From CAZTME01 sp964614795 (GTDB lineage Bacteria > Patescibacteriota > Microgenomatia > UBA1400 > PJMF01), in the NCBI GenBank assembly GCA_964614795.1, contig CAZTME010000038.1, positions 1 to 10,707 on the forward strand: 10,707 bases of DNA, given 5' to 3'. Made by a program: the position numbers and the translations under genes. Each line of letters opens with the position of its first letter. Positions within the stretch are counted from its first letter, which is position 1. Below, one piece after another: positions 1 through 5,976 of this stretch. A model generated the notes under the pieces. The model searched no databases. It had not been told where the DNA came from and was given only the letters and a program-made list of their open reading frames with translations.

Positions 1-130
1 AAGTTGCCTCACCTTTTTGTTTTTTCATCTGCTCGTTGAGCTTATTAAACTCGGTAATGTAACCAAAAGATTTACATGTTTTGCATTGCAAACCAACAGC
101 TTGTCTTGGACCTTTTTTCTTACTTGCCAT
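1..130 (-). CDS. rpmG: 50S ribosomal protein L33, C-terminus cut by window edge
   Basis: Reading leftward from an ATG at 128-130, the first 43 residues begin MASKKKGPRQAVGLQCKTCK and continue into a YITEFNKLNEQ segment. The CxxC pair followed by YITE-NK is the signature of the zinc-binding form of bacterial L33, a small protein of the large ribosomal subunit; the usual length is about 50-60 residues. The second CxxC expected near the C-terminus lies outside the window. A Shine-Dalgarno AGGAG sits a few bases upstream of the ATG (complement of 133-137), which fixes the start. It is the last gene of the leftward block after tRNA-Thr and tRNA-Tyr. L33 is often found just upstream of secE-nusG; here it is about 8.8 kb away and points the other way. 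Confidence 0.9.
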   Translation of the reverse strand, partial: MASKKKGPRQAVGLQCKTCKSFGYITEFNKLNEQMKKQKGEAT

Positions 131-181
131 AATGCTCCTTAATTTTTTCTGATTTAAGAACTAATTGAAAAAGAGAATGAT

Positions 182-187
182 ATTATA
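182..187 (-). promoter_or_regulatory. candidate -10 element for rpmG
   Basis: The minus strand reads TATAAT here, a perfect -10 hexamer, which would start transcription near 175 and leave a leader of about 45 bases carrying the rpmG Shine-Dalgarno. No convincing -35 hexamer lies 16-18 bases further upstream, so the call rests on the -10 alone. rpmG may therefore have its own promoter instead of depending on the tRNA transcript. Confidence 0.4.
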
Positions 188-452
188 TCCTATTTTCTAA
201 AATTCGCCAGCGATAGCTTTTCAAAAAAATGACACTTAAAAGGTGGAGATAATACAAGAAGGAAGGAGAATTCTGTTTGACAAACTATAGAACTGACTGA
301 TCACTGACACCACACGCGCTGCAGGTTAATGGATTGACTTACAGACTCATTAAACTTGTCTCAAACAATCAGAACATGAATTAATAGAAATCGTGAAAAA
401 ACCGTTGTTCTATTTTGAGCTTGTCGTATTTTCAGCTTAGGAGATGACTAGC
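188..452. other. noncoding stretch between rpmG and tRNA-Tyr
   Basis: No open reading frame of useful length, tRNA or recognisable RNA motif was seen in either strand. The plus strand has an isolated purine-rich AAGGAAGGAGA near 261-271, but no start codon and frame follow it. A short run of related ACTGA/CACTGA words occurs around 290-308. Otherwise this is AT-rich spacer. Confidence 0.5.
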
Positions 453-486
453 AAAAAAAATCAAATTAATCCAGCAAATTCTAATT
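453..486 (-). terminator. possible intrinsic terminator after tRNA-Tyr
   Basis: On the minus strand, just downstream of tRNA-Tyr, an A/T-only inverted pair (AATTA and TAATT) is followed by GATTTTTTTT, a run of eight T at 453-460. The position after the tRNA pair and the T run fit a terminator, but the stem is short and has no G:C core, so it is weak. Confidence 0.3.
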
Positions 487-491
487 ATCGG

Positions 492-574
492 TGCCAGGTG
501 TAGGATTCGAACCTACGAAGGCGAACGCCAGCAGATTTACAGTCTGCCCCCGTTGACCGCTTGGGTAACCTGGC
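492..574 (-). tRNA. tRNA-Tyr (anticodon GTA)
   Basis: On the minus strand the sequence begins GCCAGGT and ends with the complementary ACCTGGC plus discriminator A, giving a 7-bp acceptor stem. The anticodon arm GCAGA-CTGTAAA-TCTGC presents GTA (Tyr). A long variable arm follows (TGGCGTTCGCC), as expected for bacterial tRNA-Tyr, then a T arm GTAGG-TTCGAAT-CCTAC. The G1-C72 pair and A73 match bacterial tyrosine identity. The bases after the discriminator are CCG, so CCA is not encoded and must be added by CCA-adding enzyme. It lies 94 bases downstream of tRNA-Thr and is probably co-transcribed with it. Confidence 0.95.
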
Positions 575-582
575 ATGGCACT

Positions 583-667
583 ACTGGTTCTGGTCAACTG
601 TCGCTTGATTCAACACACGTTCGCAGACACCTACTTGCATGTCTAGTGAGCAGCTGACTGAACCAGT
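583..667. repeat. long imperfect inverted repeat between the two tRNA genes
   Basis: Arm one, ACTGGTTCTGGTCAACTG at 583-600, is the near-perfect reverse complement of arm two, CAGCTGACTGAACCAGT at 651-667, with one extra base and one mismatch. The roughly 50-base loop has no obvious gene. In the tRNA-Thr/tRNA-Tyr transcript this would form a hairpin of about 16 bp bringing the 3' end of tRNA-Thr near the 5' end of tRNA-Tyr, so it may act in tRNA processing. That role is inference; the dyad is directly visible. Confidence 0.6.
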
Positions 668-668
668 G

Positions 669-740
669 AGCCGAAGATGGGAATTGAACCCATGACCCCC
701 ATCTTACCAAGATGGTGCTCTACCCCTGAGCTACTTCGGC
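669..740 (-). tRNA. tRNA-Thr (anticodon GGT)
   Basis: On the minus strand the gene starts GCCGAAG and ends with the complementary CTTCGGC, giving a full acceptor stem. The D arm has the usual GCTCAGGGGTAGAGC, the anticodon arm is CATCT-TGGTAAG-ATG with anticodon GGT (Thr, codon ACC), and the T arm is CATGGG-TTCAATT-CCCATC. Length is 72 bases including discriminator T. The following bases are CAC, so CCA is not encoded. The order tRNA-Thr, tRNA-Tyr on one strand recalls the thr-tyr tRNA cluster that precedes tuf/secE in many bacteria. Confidence 0.95.
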
Positions 741-756
741 GAATGATATTCCCTGC

Positions 757-879
757 GTGAGAGCCAGAAGATCCCCCAAAAATGAAGGTGGGCAGAACGA
801 TAACTATACCACGGCATAGCTATACGCTCATGAGCCCGTTAGAAAGATGTTGAGGAAACTTTCTAAAATCGGCTCTCAC
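757..879 (-). other. dyad-rich segment closed by a 9-bp stem, possible structured RNA or leader
   Basis: On the minus strand GTGAGAGCC (879 to 871) pairs perfectly with GGCTCTCAC (765 to 757). Nested inside, in order, are TTAGAAAG/CTTTCTAA (8 bp, outer ends near 862 and 840), the palindrome GCTCATGAGC at 827-836, and ATAGCTATGCC/GGTATAGTTAT (11 positions, two of them G-U in RNA, spanning about 800-823). This would fold as a multi-branched structure of about 123 bases upstream of tRNA-Thr and downstream of galU. The two mismatches being G-U only on the minus strand suggests the transcribed strand is minus. It does not match 5S rRNA, SRP RNA, tmRNA or RNase P sequences I know. Confidence 0.4.
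803..808 (-). promoter_or_regulatory. candidate extended -10 promoter for the tRNA genes
   Basis: The minus strand reads TGGTATAGT, an extended -10 (TGn plus TATAGT). Transcription would start near 796, about 55 bases before tRNA-Thr. The sequence 17 bases upstream, ATGAGC, is a poor -35. The element lies in one arm of the inverted repeat described for 757-879, so promoter and RNA structure are competing readings of the same bases. Confidence 0.3.
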
Positions 880-940
880 ACACGGACTTCGAGAATGGAA
901 TAATTGTTCCTCCTCAAAGCATGTATAGTATACCTCATCG

Positions 941-1822
941 TCAAACCACCGCTCTCACCCAATCTTGAATCTTGCCTCCAAACTTTTCATAACGTATGGC
1001 AAATTCCAAATGAGCCCTAAAATAATTTTCCGGATCTCCTGTAGTTACCCAACGCGCCTGAGTTTTGACCACTCGCACAGATTTTTCACGAGCAACGTGT
1101 GTAATAGCATCCACCGTCCAAAGCTCTGCGTCTTTGCCCGTAAAAGTGGGTGAAAGATAGGTGAAAATATCCGGTTTAACCAAGTAGCGACCATATGAAG
1201 CCAAGAGTGAAGGCGCTTCGCCCACGGCCGGTTTTTCAATAATATTATCCAACTCAACCTCACTGCCGGCTTTGAAAGAGATAATGCCGTATTTATCTAC
1301 CACTTCCGGACTCACTTCTTGAGCCATAATCACTCCGGCACAATCTGGATGGGCCTCGTACTCATCAACCATGGTTTTTGCATCTCCAGGCTTGCCAAAA
1401 ATCACATCATCGCTGTATAAAACTAAAAATGCCTCTTCTCCCTCAACAAACTTAATCGCGGAAGCCACCGGCGAACCATTGCCATATGGCAAACTTGGAT
1501 CTTGAGTAATGACTGTAATTTTTGGAAAATCCAGCACCGCTTGCACCGGCTCGTAACGGTCTTCTTTCCCTTGAGATTGCAACTGTTTTTTAATGCGAAT
1601 CACGCTGTTATGAAAATAATCTTCATAAATTGGTTTACCCTCTGGGGTAGCCACAATAATAATTTCCTCAATCCCAGCTTCCACACATTCCTCAACTACC
1701 AACTGCATAATGGGTTTGTTACCCATGGGCAACATACCCTTTGGAACAGTCTTGGTAATTGGCAAATACCTGCTAGCAAAACCGGCATCGGTAATAATGG
1801 CTTTTCGCACTCTTTTATTCAT
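941..1822 (-). CDS. galU: UTP--glucose-1-phosphate uridylyltransferase (GalU family)
   Basis: The 293-residue product is a complete nucleotidyltransferase of the GalU type, which joins UTP and glucose 1-phosphate into UDP-glucose in the cytoplasm for glycan synthesis. Visible family features are the N-terminal nucleotide-binding segment with PKGMLP around Lys28, VVEECVEAGIEEI (42-54), the metal-binding SDD near 137-139, YGII (178-181), EKP (196-198) and a C-terminal TTGDPENYFRAHLEFAIR. The usual phosphate loop GxGTR is GFASR here (14-18), with the key Arg kept. Position 105-119 reads TQDPSLPYGNGSPVA, where typical GalU has a LGLGHA-like motif. So it is a divergent branch, and another sugar substrate is possible. 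An AAGGAG lies just before the ATG (complement of 1827-1832). Its neighbours are surface proteins and a glycan ligase-like enzyme. Confidence 0.85.
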   Translation of the reverse strand: MNKRVRKAIITDAGFASRYLPITKTVPKGMLPMGNKPIMQLVVEECVEAGIEEIIIVATPEGKPIYEDYFHNSVIRIKKQLQSQGKEDRYEPVQAVLDFPKITVITQDPSLPYGNGSPVASAIKFVEGEEAFLVLYSDDVIFGKPGDAKTMVDEYEAHPDCAGVIMAQEVSPEVVDKYGIISFKAGSEVELDNIIEKPAVGEAPSLLASYGRYLVKPDIFTYLSPTFTGKDAELWTVDAITHVAREKSVRVVKTQARWVTTGDPENYFRAHLEFAIRYEKFGGKIQDWVRAVV

Positions 1823-1862
1823 ACTTCTCCTTAATTGAGCGAACTATTTCACTCAAAATAAT

Positions 1863-1881
1863 TGATCTTCGGATCATAACA
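1863..1881 (-). promoter_or_regulatory. candidate extended -10 promoter of galU with an overlapping UUCG-type hairpin
   Basis: The minus strand reads TGTTATGAT (complement of 1873-1881), an extended -10 with hexamer TATGAT at 1873-1878. It predicts a start near 1866 and a leader of about 44 bases containing the galU Shine-Dalgarno. The same place holds the dyad TGATC-TTCG-GATCA at 1863-1876, overlapping the -10 and probable start site, which could serve as an operator or be chance. No good -35 is seen. Confidence 0.35.
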
Positions 1882-1993
1882 GATTTTCGATATTTCAATC
1901 ATATCTACGATTCTGCAACCACTCTATTATGCGACAAATCTTATAATTAGCAACATGTTTCAGAAACTCTTGAGAAGAGAGCAAAAATTCCCA

Positions 1994-2022
1994 ATGACAA
2001 TTTTCTTTATGTCATCTACACT
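1994..2022 (+). promoter_or_regulatory. candidate leaderless promoter of the 730-residue dockerin protein gene
   Basis: ATGACA at 1994-1999 (five of six to TTGACA), a 17-base spacer and TACACT at 2017-2022 (four of six to TATAAT) end 7 bases before the ATG at 2030, so the predicted first transcribed base is at or next to the start codon. No Shine-Dalgarno precedes this gene. The -35 is also one arm of an ATGACA/TGTCAT inverted repeat (1994-1999 and 2010-2015). A separate perfect TATAAT occurs at 1942-1947 but has no -35 partner. Confidence 0.4.
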
Positions 2023-2029
2023 GAAGTGA

Positions 2030-4222
2030 ATGCGCCTTACTACTTCAACCGGTATTTTGTTATTTTGCTTGATTATTTTTGCATTTGTTTTTTATTTTTT
2101 GGTTCAACTTGCCAATCAGGTTAATCAAGACATACGTTTTAAGGCATCGCAAGTAGCACAGGAAAAACAAATCGTTAAAATTCATGCTGTGGCTTACTTG
2201 CCTCCTTTGCCAGAAAATCCTACTCTAATTAATCACAATTTGGTTGGTGATGGTTTTAGAGGTAAGACAATACTGGAAATAAAAACTAAAATTGAAAATG
2301 ACATGATTGTTGGCCTGGATGCTCTACAAAAAGGCTCGCAATTTCAGCAAAAGGGCATTATTTCTCCCAATAATACAATTGAGTATCAAGTTGAAGATTC
2401 AATCAATTATTATTATGAAGAATTACCACTTGCCGATCAGCCTATCTCGGAAACAGAGCCGGTTTATCGACCCAAATATTTTGATGTGCTCAATCGTGAA
2501 AATATTTGTCATAAGGTAGATGAAAAAGGTATAAGCCAGATCTGGCTGTGGGGTTATCACAATGATTTTTCTCCACCATATTTAGTTCCAACCGAATCAA
2601 ACATGGCCATGGGTAGAATTAGTCAAGATTTTTTCAATATGCCACAAATGAATTATGGTGATGTCAGTAACAGCGAAAGAACTGATGATTTACCAGTGTG
2701 CAATCACACTTACACTTTATTTAACTATAACTTGGCCAGAGGACCCGCAGAAATGGTGGAAAACCAGACTCATCATATTGAAGACTTGCTCAATTGGATA
2801 GATGGTAGAGATATTTTAAATAACCAGACTTTATTTCAACGTTGGCCAGAGTTATTATTTTGGGGACATTTTGTCGGTTCGGATAGCAGTCGTAAAAGCA
2901 TCAATCCTGGCTGTGGCTGGACTCACTATCCTCCCAATGGCATATCAGATTATGACTGGCGCAACTCCAACCCCGTTGCCAGCGACTGTGAAGATTGGAA
3001 TCCTCAAAGATCGGGTGAAAAAATCGCAATCAGTTGCAATAATTGGAAAAATCAAAATACTCAAACATGTCAAGATGACGGTGGCCTAGCCTTTAAAATT
3101 TGGTGGATGCGCCACCTGCCTCAAGCAAAAACAGATCTCCATTTTGCCAATCGCAAACTAAGTAATTGGTGGCGCTGGATCACCGATTTTGATGGTTCTC
3201 TCACAGCCGGTGGTGCTTTACTCACCCCAGATACAAATCCGGTATTTACCATCACGCAAAATATTGATCAGGTAATCATCGCCCGATCTCCGGCGCCCCC
3301 AACATATGCACCACTCACTCTTCAAACAGAAGATTCTCAAGGCAATAAAGCCTTTTTGACGCAAATCCCCGAATCTTGCAATCAAAATTCATGTGAGTAT
3401 CGTTTTTCATTATTCATGGCAACAACTAACAATCCATATCGAGTGGTGAAATGGCGAATTCTTTGGGATAGGTATGTAGCAAACAATACATCCGGCCGAG
3501 TGATTAATAATCTTACGCAGGCTTGGGCGTTTGATTCTCAATCCAGCTTGGGTTATAAAGGTTGGTTCAATTTTTGTAGTGGTGGCAGTTGCCCAACACC
3601 CACTCCAAGCCCAACACTAACTCCATTGCCTACTCCCACCCCAACACCAACTCCATTACCCACTCCCAGGCCAACAATCAGTCCCACTCCTCAACCCAGC
3701 CCGAGTATTACACCTTGGCCGACACCAAGCTCTCAACCAACCCCATGGCCTACTTTCACCCCAACGCCTCAACCAACGCCAAGACCTACTCCGACACTCA
3801 GGCCTACGCCCACCCCAACGCCAAGACCTACTCCGACACTCAGGCCTACGCCCACCCCAACACCTCGCCCGACACCCAATCCGTCTCCAACAACCAGGCC
3901 CACGCCCACACCAACACCTCGTTTAACACCAATTCCAACCCCCAGACCAACTCCTATTTTGACGCCGACACCTCAACCTACACCGAGAATAACCCCCAGA
4001 CCCACGCCTCAACCCACGATCACGCCAGCACCTACCCAGCCGCCGGTTTGTCAATCTATTCTGGACCAAAATATCGATGGTTTCATAGATTTCAACGATC
4101 TAGTCACCTATTTAATGAACTATCGTCAGAAATCAATGTTGGCGGATTACAACTGCGATAGAAATGTTTTATTTAATGATTTAATGAGTTACTTAATTGA
4201 TTGGCGAGCGGTAAGAATTTGA
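2030..4222 (+). CDS. secreted or anchored surface protein with conserved Trp/His-rich domain, Pro/Thr linker and C-terminal dockerin
   Basis: The 730-residue product starts with a hydrophobic segment (about 8-27) that can act as signal peptide or anchor. Residues about 150-380 form a domain rich in Trp, Cys and His with motifs IWLWG (~170), ESNMAMG (~189), EMVENQTHHIED (~241-252), GCGWTHYPPN (~294-303), SDYDWRN, CEDW and WWMRHLP (~358-364). I recall similar WxWG / ES-M-G / GCGxxHxPPN / DYDW patterns in hypothetical secreted proteins of other bacteria but know no function; the conserved His, Glu and Asp hint at metal binding or catalysis. Residues ~400-515 are beta-rich, ~522-672 are a Pro/Thr linker. 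Residues 674-730 are a type I dockerin-like duplicated F-hand: DQNIDGFIDFND and DYNCDRNVLFND, each followed by an L--YL helix. The second loop has Leu at position 9. The start is the first ATG; no Shine-Dalgarno is seen. Confidence 0.8.
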   Translation: MRLTTSTGILLFCLIIFAFVFYFLVQLANQVNQDIRFKASQVAQEKQIVKIHAVAYLPPLPENPTLINHNLVGDGFRGKTILEIKTKIENDMIVGLDALQKGSQFQQKGIISPNNTIEYQVEDSINYYYEELPLADQPISETEPVYRPKYFDVLNRENICHKVDEKGISQIWLWGYHNDFSPPYLVPTESNMAMGRISQDFFNMPQMNYGDVSNSERTDDLPVCNHTYTLFNYNLARGPAEMVENQTHHIEDLLNWIDGRDILNNQTLFQRWPELLFWGHFVGSDSSRKSINPGCGWTHYPPNGISDYDWRNSNPVASDCEDWNPQRSGEKIAISCNNWKNQNTQTCQDDGGLAFKIWWMRHLPQAKTDLHFANRKLSNWWRWITDFDGSLTAGGALLTPDTNPVFTITQNIDQVIIARSPAPPTYAPLTLQTEDSQGNKAFLTQIPESCNQNSCEYRFSLFMATTNNPYRVVKWRILWDRYVANNTSGRVINNLTQAWAFDSQSSLGYKGWFNFCSGGSCPTPTPSPTLTPLPTPTPTPTPLPTPRPTISPTPQPSPSITPWPTPSSQPTPWPTFTPTPQPTPRPTPTLRPTPTPTPRPTPTLRPTPTPTPRPTPNPSPTTRPTPTPTPRLTPIPTPRPTPILTPTPQPTPRITPRPTPQPTITPAPTQPPVCQSILDQNIDGFIDFNDLVTYLMNYRQKSMLADYNCDRNVLFNDLMSYLIDWRAVRI
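3590..4046 (+). repeat. Pro/Thr linker-coding low-complexity tract with a 42-bp perfect duplication
   Basis: This C-rich tract encodes about 150 residues of TP, RPTPTP and QPTP units between the catalytic-looking region and the dockerin. Within it a 42-bp unit encoding TPRPTPTLRPTPTP is present twice without a mismatch (3775-3816 and 3817-3858), showing recent slippage or unequal exchange. Linker length is therefore likely to vary between strains. Confidence 0.9.
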
Positions 4223-4506
4223 ACCGCATTGGTTCTATAGCAGAAGAAGATCTCTTCGAAAATCAGATTGTAGAAAATACTAATCTTGGCAAGGTCAAAT
4301 TTGATTCAAATTAGTTCTAACGTAGAATGCTTCCTGTTTCGACTAATGCAAAAACATTTTGCTACCAAAAACAATAGAGCAACTTCTGCCATTTATTAAG
4401 ATATGGCAAGTTCAAAACCAAATAGCAGATTTGATATAGTTAACTCTTGCCAAACTATTTGAGTAAGACAAGAATCGACATATGTTTTGAGAAAGCTATG
4501 ATTAGA
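4223..4506. other. intergenic region between convergent genes, three short hairpins and a larger dyad
   Basis: No gene was seen. Immediately at the upstream stop codon lies GAACC-GCATT-GGTTC (4221-4235), then GAAGA-AGATC-TCTTC (4243-4257), then AATTTG-ATT-CAAATT (4298-4312). A wider dyad pairs TGGCAAG (4404-4410) with CTTGCCA (4446-4452). None has a clear T run, so these are weak candidates for ending transcription of the two convergent genes. Confidence 0.45.
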
Positions 4507-5940
4507 TCAATTTTCCTGACCAATTTCCCCCATTTTTTTCCTATCAACCATAATAAAACCGATCATTACCCACCAAAACCATTCCAAAACTACCGAAACA
4601 ACATTGAAGCTGGCAAGAATTAAGATTAAAAACAAACACAGTAGAAGTAAAAATTCATGACTGCGCAAATTCTTCTTTTCCGTCAACCAATTGGAAAACG
4701 CCTTTCTCATGACTAAAATTACAAATCCTAAATAAAGTATTAAGCCCGGAAAACCGGTTGTCACCAACCAATCAAACCAAACAGAATGTCCTTTATCCAA
4801 CATTGGTAAAGCCAAACTTTCAAAACTAGGAAACTGAGCAACATAGGCCACTTCAATCATTGACCAGCCCCAACCAAAAATAGGCTGATTTATGCTAGCT
4901 TGCCACAAAGTTGAGTAAATAAATACTCTGCCCTCCGGTGAAAACAAACTGGCTTCAATGTCTCTTCTGAAAATGTAAGAAATTGAGAAAATTAAACCGA
5001 CTGAAAACAAAAAGAAAGCAATAGCAATCAATATTTTAATGCTCGACAGATGTTTAGCCTGCAGATGCTCGAAAACACATCGGCGACCTAAGTTTTCTTC
5101 CGATGGAATAAAATTATTAACTGGTAAATTGCCTATGGATTTGGTCATCCACAAAGCTTGATTTGAAAACAACTCACTTCGCAAGAAAAATTTGCCAGGC
5201 TTTAATGAACAAAGAGATTTAATTGACCCAAAAAACTTCAGCAGTGAGAAAAATAAAATCAAAAACATTGCGAATAATAAAGGAGCAAAAACCTGCAATG
5301 ACCACAGAGCGACCAAGAGTAAGCTGGCAACAATCCAAAACCGATACTTTGATGCAAATGTGAAATGTAAGGCCAATAAACCGATAAACAACACCACTCC
5401 GGCCACATAAACCGGTGCACCCAGCCAAAATTGCGAAAAAAATCCCAAATTGAAAGCATGTTTTTGCGTGTCAATTATGACAAGCAAAGCCAGCCAGGGA
5501 AAAAACCGACTCCAACCAAAAAGTACTTCTTCTGCAAAACTTTTATTCCATAAACCAGCCCAGTATGCAGTAATGAGAGTTAAAAGAAAAAATAAAATTT
5601 GCAGCCACCAACCATCTGCTCGCCATGAAGAGCCGGTCAGAGTTTGCAAAAGAGTGTTATTAATCACACCACTGATAATTAACCAACTTAATAATAAGAA
5701 AATAAAAATTGAGATTAATTGGTCGGCAGAAAATTCTATTCGATTCTTACAAAACAGAAGATGAGACAACAAAAATAAAATTGTTATCAAGCCCCACAAA
5801 CCAATCATGATGGCACCACCGGCCTCTGGATGTTGCTCCAAACCAGGTAATCTTATCAATAAAAACATTGGCAAAGCCAAAACATACCACCATTTAATAA
5901 TGGACAAACAACCCTTGACAGAGCAAGTAAAAAGTTTCAT
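4507..5940 (-). CDS. polytopic membrane protein of the O-antigen ligase / Wzy_C (WaaL, PglL) superfamily
   Basis: The 477-residue product is almost entirely hydrophobic helices (about 11-13 by eye), as in WaaL O-antigen ligases, Wzy polymerases and PglL-type O-oligosaccharyltransferases. The Wzy_C signature is visible: GRVFIYSTLWQASINQP (~335-351), FGWGWS (~354-359), a periplasmic stretch and then KGHSVWFDWLVTTGFPGLI (~382-400), where the His of GHS and the G-FPG-ILYL helix match the family's HN-x-L---xE-G-pG motif. Such enzymes move lipid-linked glycans to lipid, polymer or protein acceptors on the outer face of the membrane. It sits between two dockerin proteins with Pro/Thr linkers and near galU, so a role in glycosylating them is attractive but inferred. 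No Shine-Dalgarno precedes the ATG. Only 29 bases separate it from the divergent gene at 5970. Exact acceptor and substrate cannot be read from sequence. Confidence 0.75.
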   Translation of the reverse strand: MKLFTCSVKGCLSIIKWWYVLALPMFLLIRLPGLEQHPEAGGAIMIGLWGLITILFLLSHLLFCKNRIEFSADQLISIFIFLLLSWLIISGVINNTLLQTLTGSSWRADGWWLQILFFLLTLITAYWAGLWNKSFAEEVLFGWSRFFPWLALLVIIDTQKHAFNLGFFSQFWLGAPVYVAGVVLFIGLLALHFTFASKYRFWIVASLLLVALWSLQVFAPLLFAMFLILFFSLLKFFGSIKSLCSLKPGKFFLRSELFSNQALWMTKSIGNLPVNNFIPSEENLGRRCVFEHLQAKHLSSIKILIAIAFFLFSVGLIFSISYIFRRDIEASLFSPEGRVFIYSTLWQASINQPIFGWGWSMIEVAYVAQFPSFESLALPMLDKGHSVWFDWLVTTGFPGLILYLGFVILVMRKAFSNWLTEKKNLRSHEFLLLLCLFLILILASFNVVSVVLEWFWWVMIGFIMVDRKKMGEIGQEN

Positions 5941-5946
5941 TCTAAT

Positions 5947-5976
5947 AAAATATCATTTTTAAGTGGTTTATGTCTC
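5947..5976 (-). promoter_or_regulatory. candidate leaderless extended -10 promoter of the ligase-like gene
   Basis: On the minus strand GAGACA (complement of 5971-5976), an 18-base spacer and TATTTT (complement of 5947-5952) preceded by TGA form an extended -10 promoter. Six bases separate the hexamer from the ATG, so the RNA would begin at the start codon. The -35 lies inside the first codons of the divergent gene, so the two genes share control DNA. Confidence 0.35.

Noticed and set aside
757..879. 5S rRNA, SRP RNA or tmRNA
   Set aside because: Length and closing stem suggested 5S, but the conserved CCGAAC-type loop, the SRP GGAAG/AGCAG motif and the tmRNA ends are all absent.
3589..4161. 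190-residue plus-strand frame rich in Asn, Thr, Ser and His inside the 730-residue gene
   Set aside because: It is a shifted reading of the repetitive Pro/Thr linker tract; the main frame has a signal segment, linker and dockerin and explains the sequence fully.
5915..5943. Promoter for the 308-residue gene using the perfect TTGACA at 5915-5920
   Set aside because: With a 17-base spacer the -10 would be CATTCT, which lacks the first T and has only three matches; better -10 sequences lie too far away.
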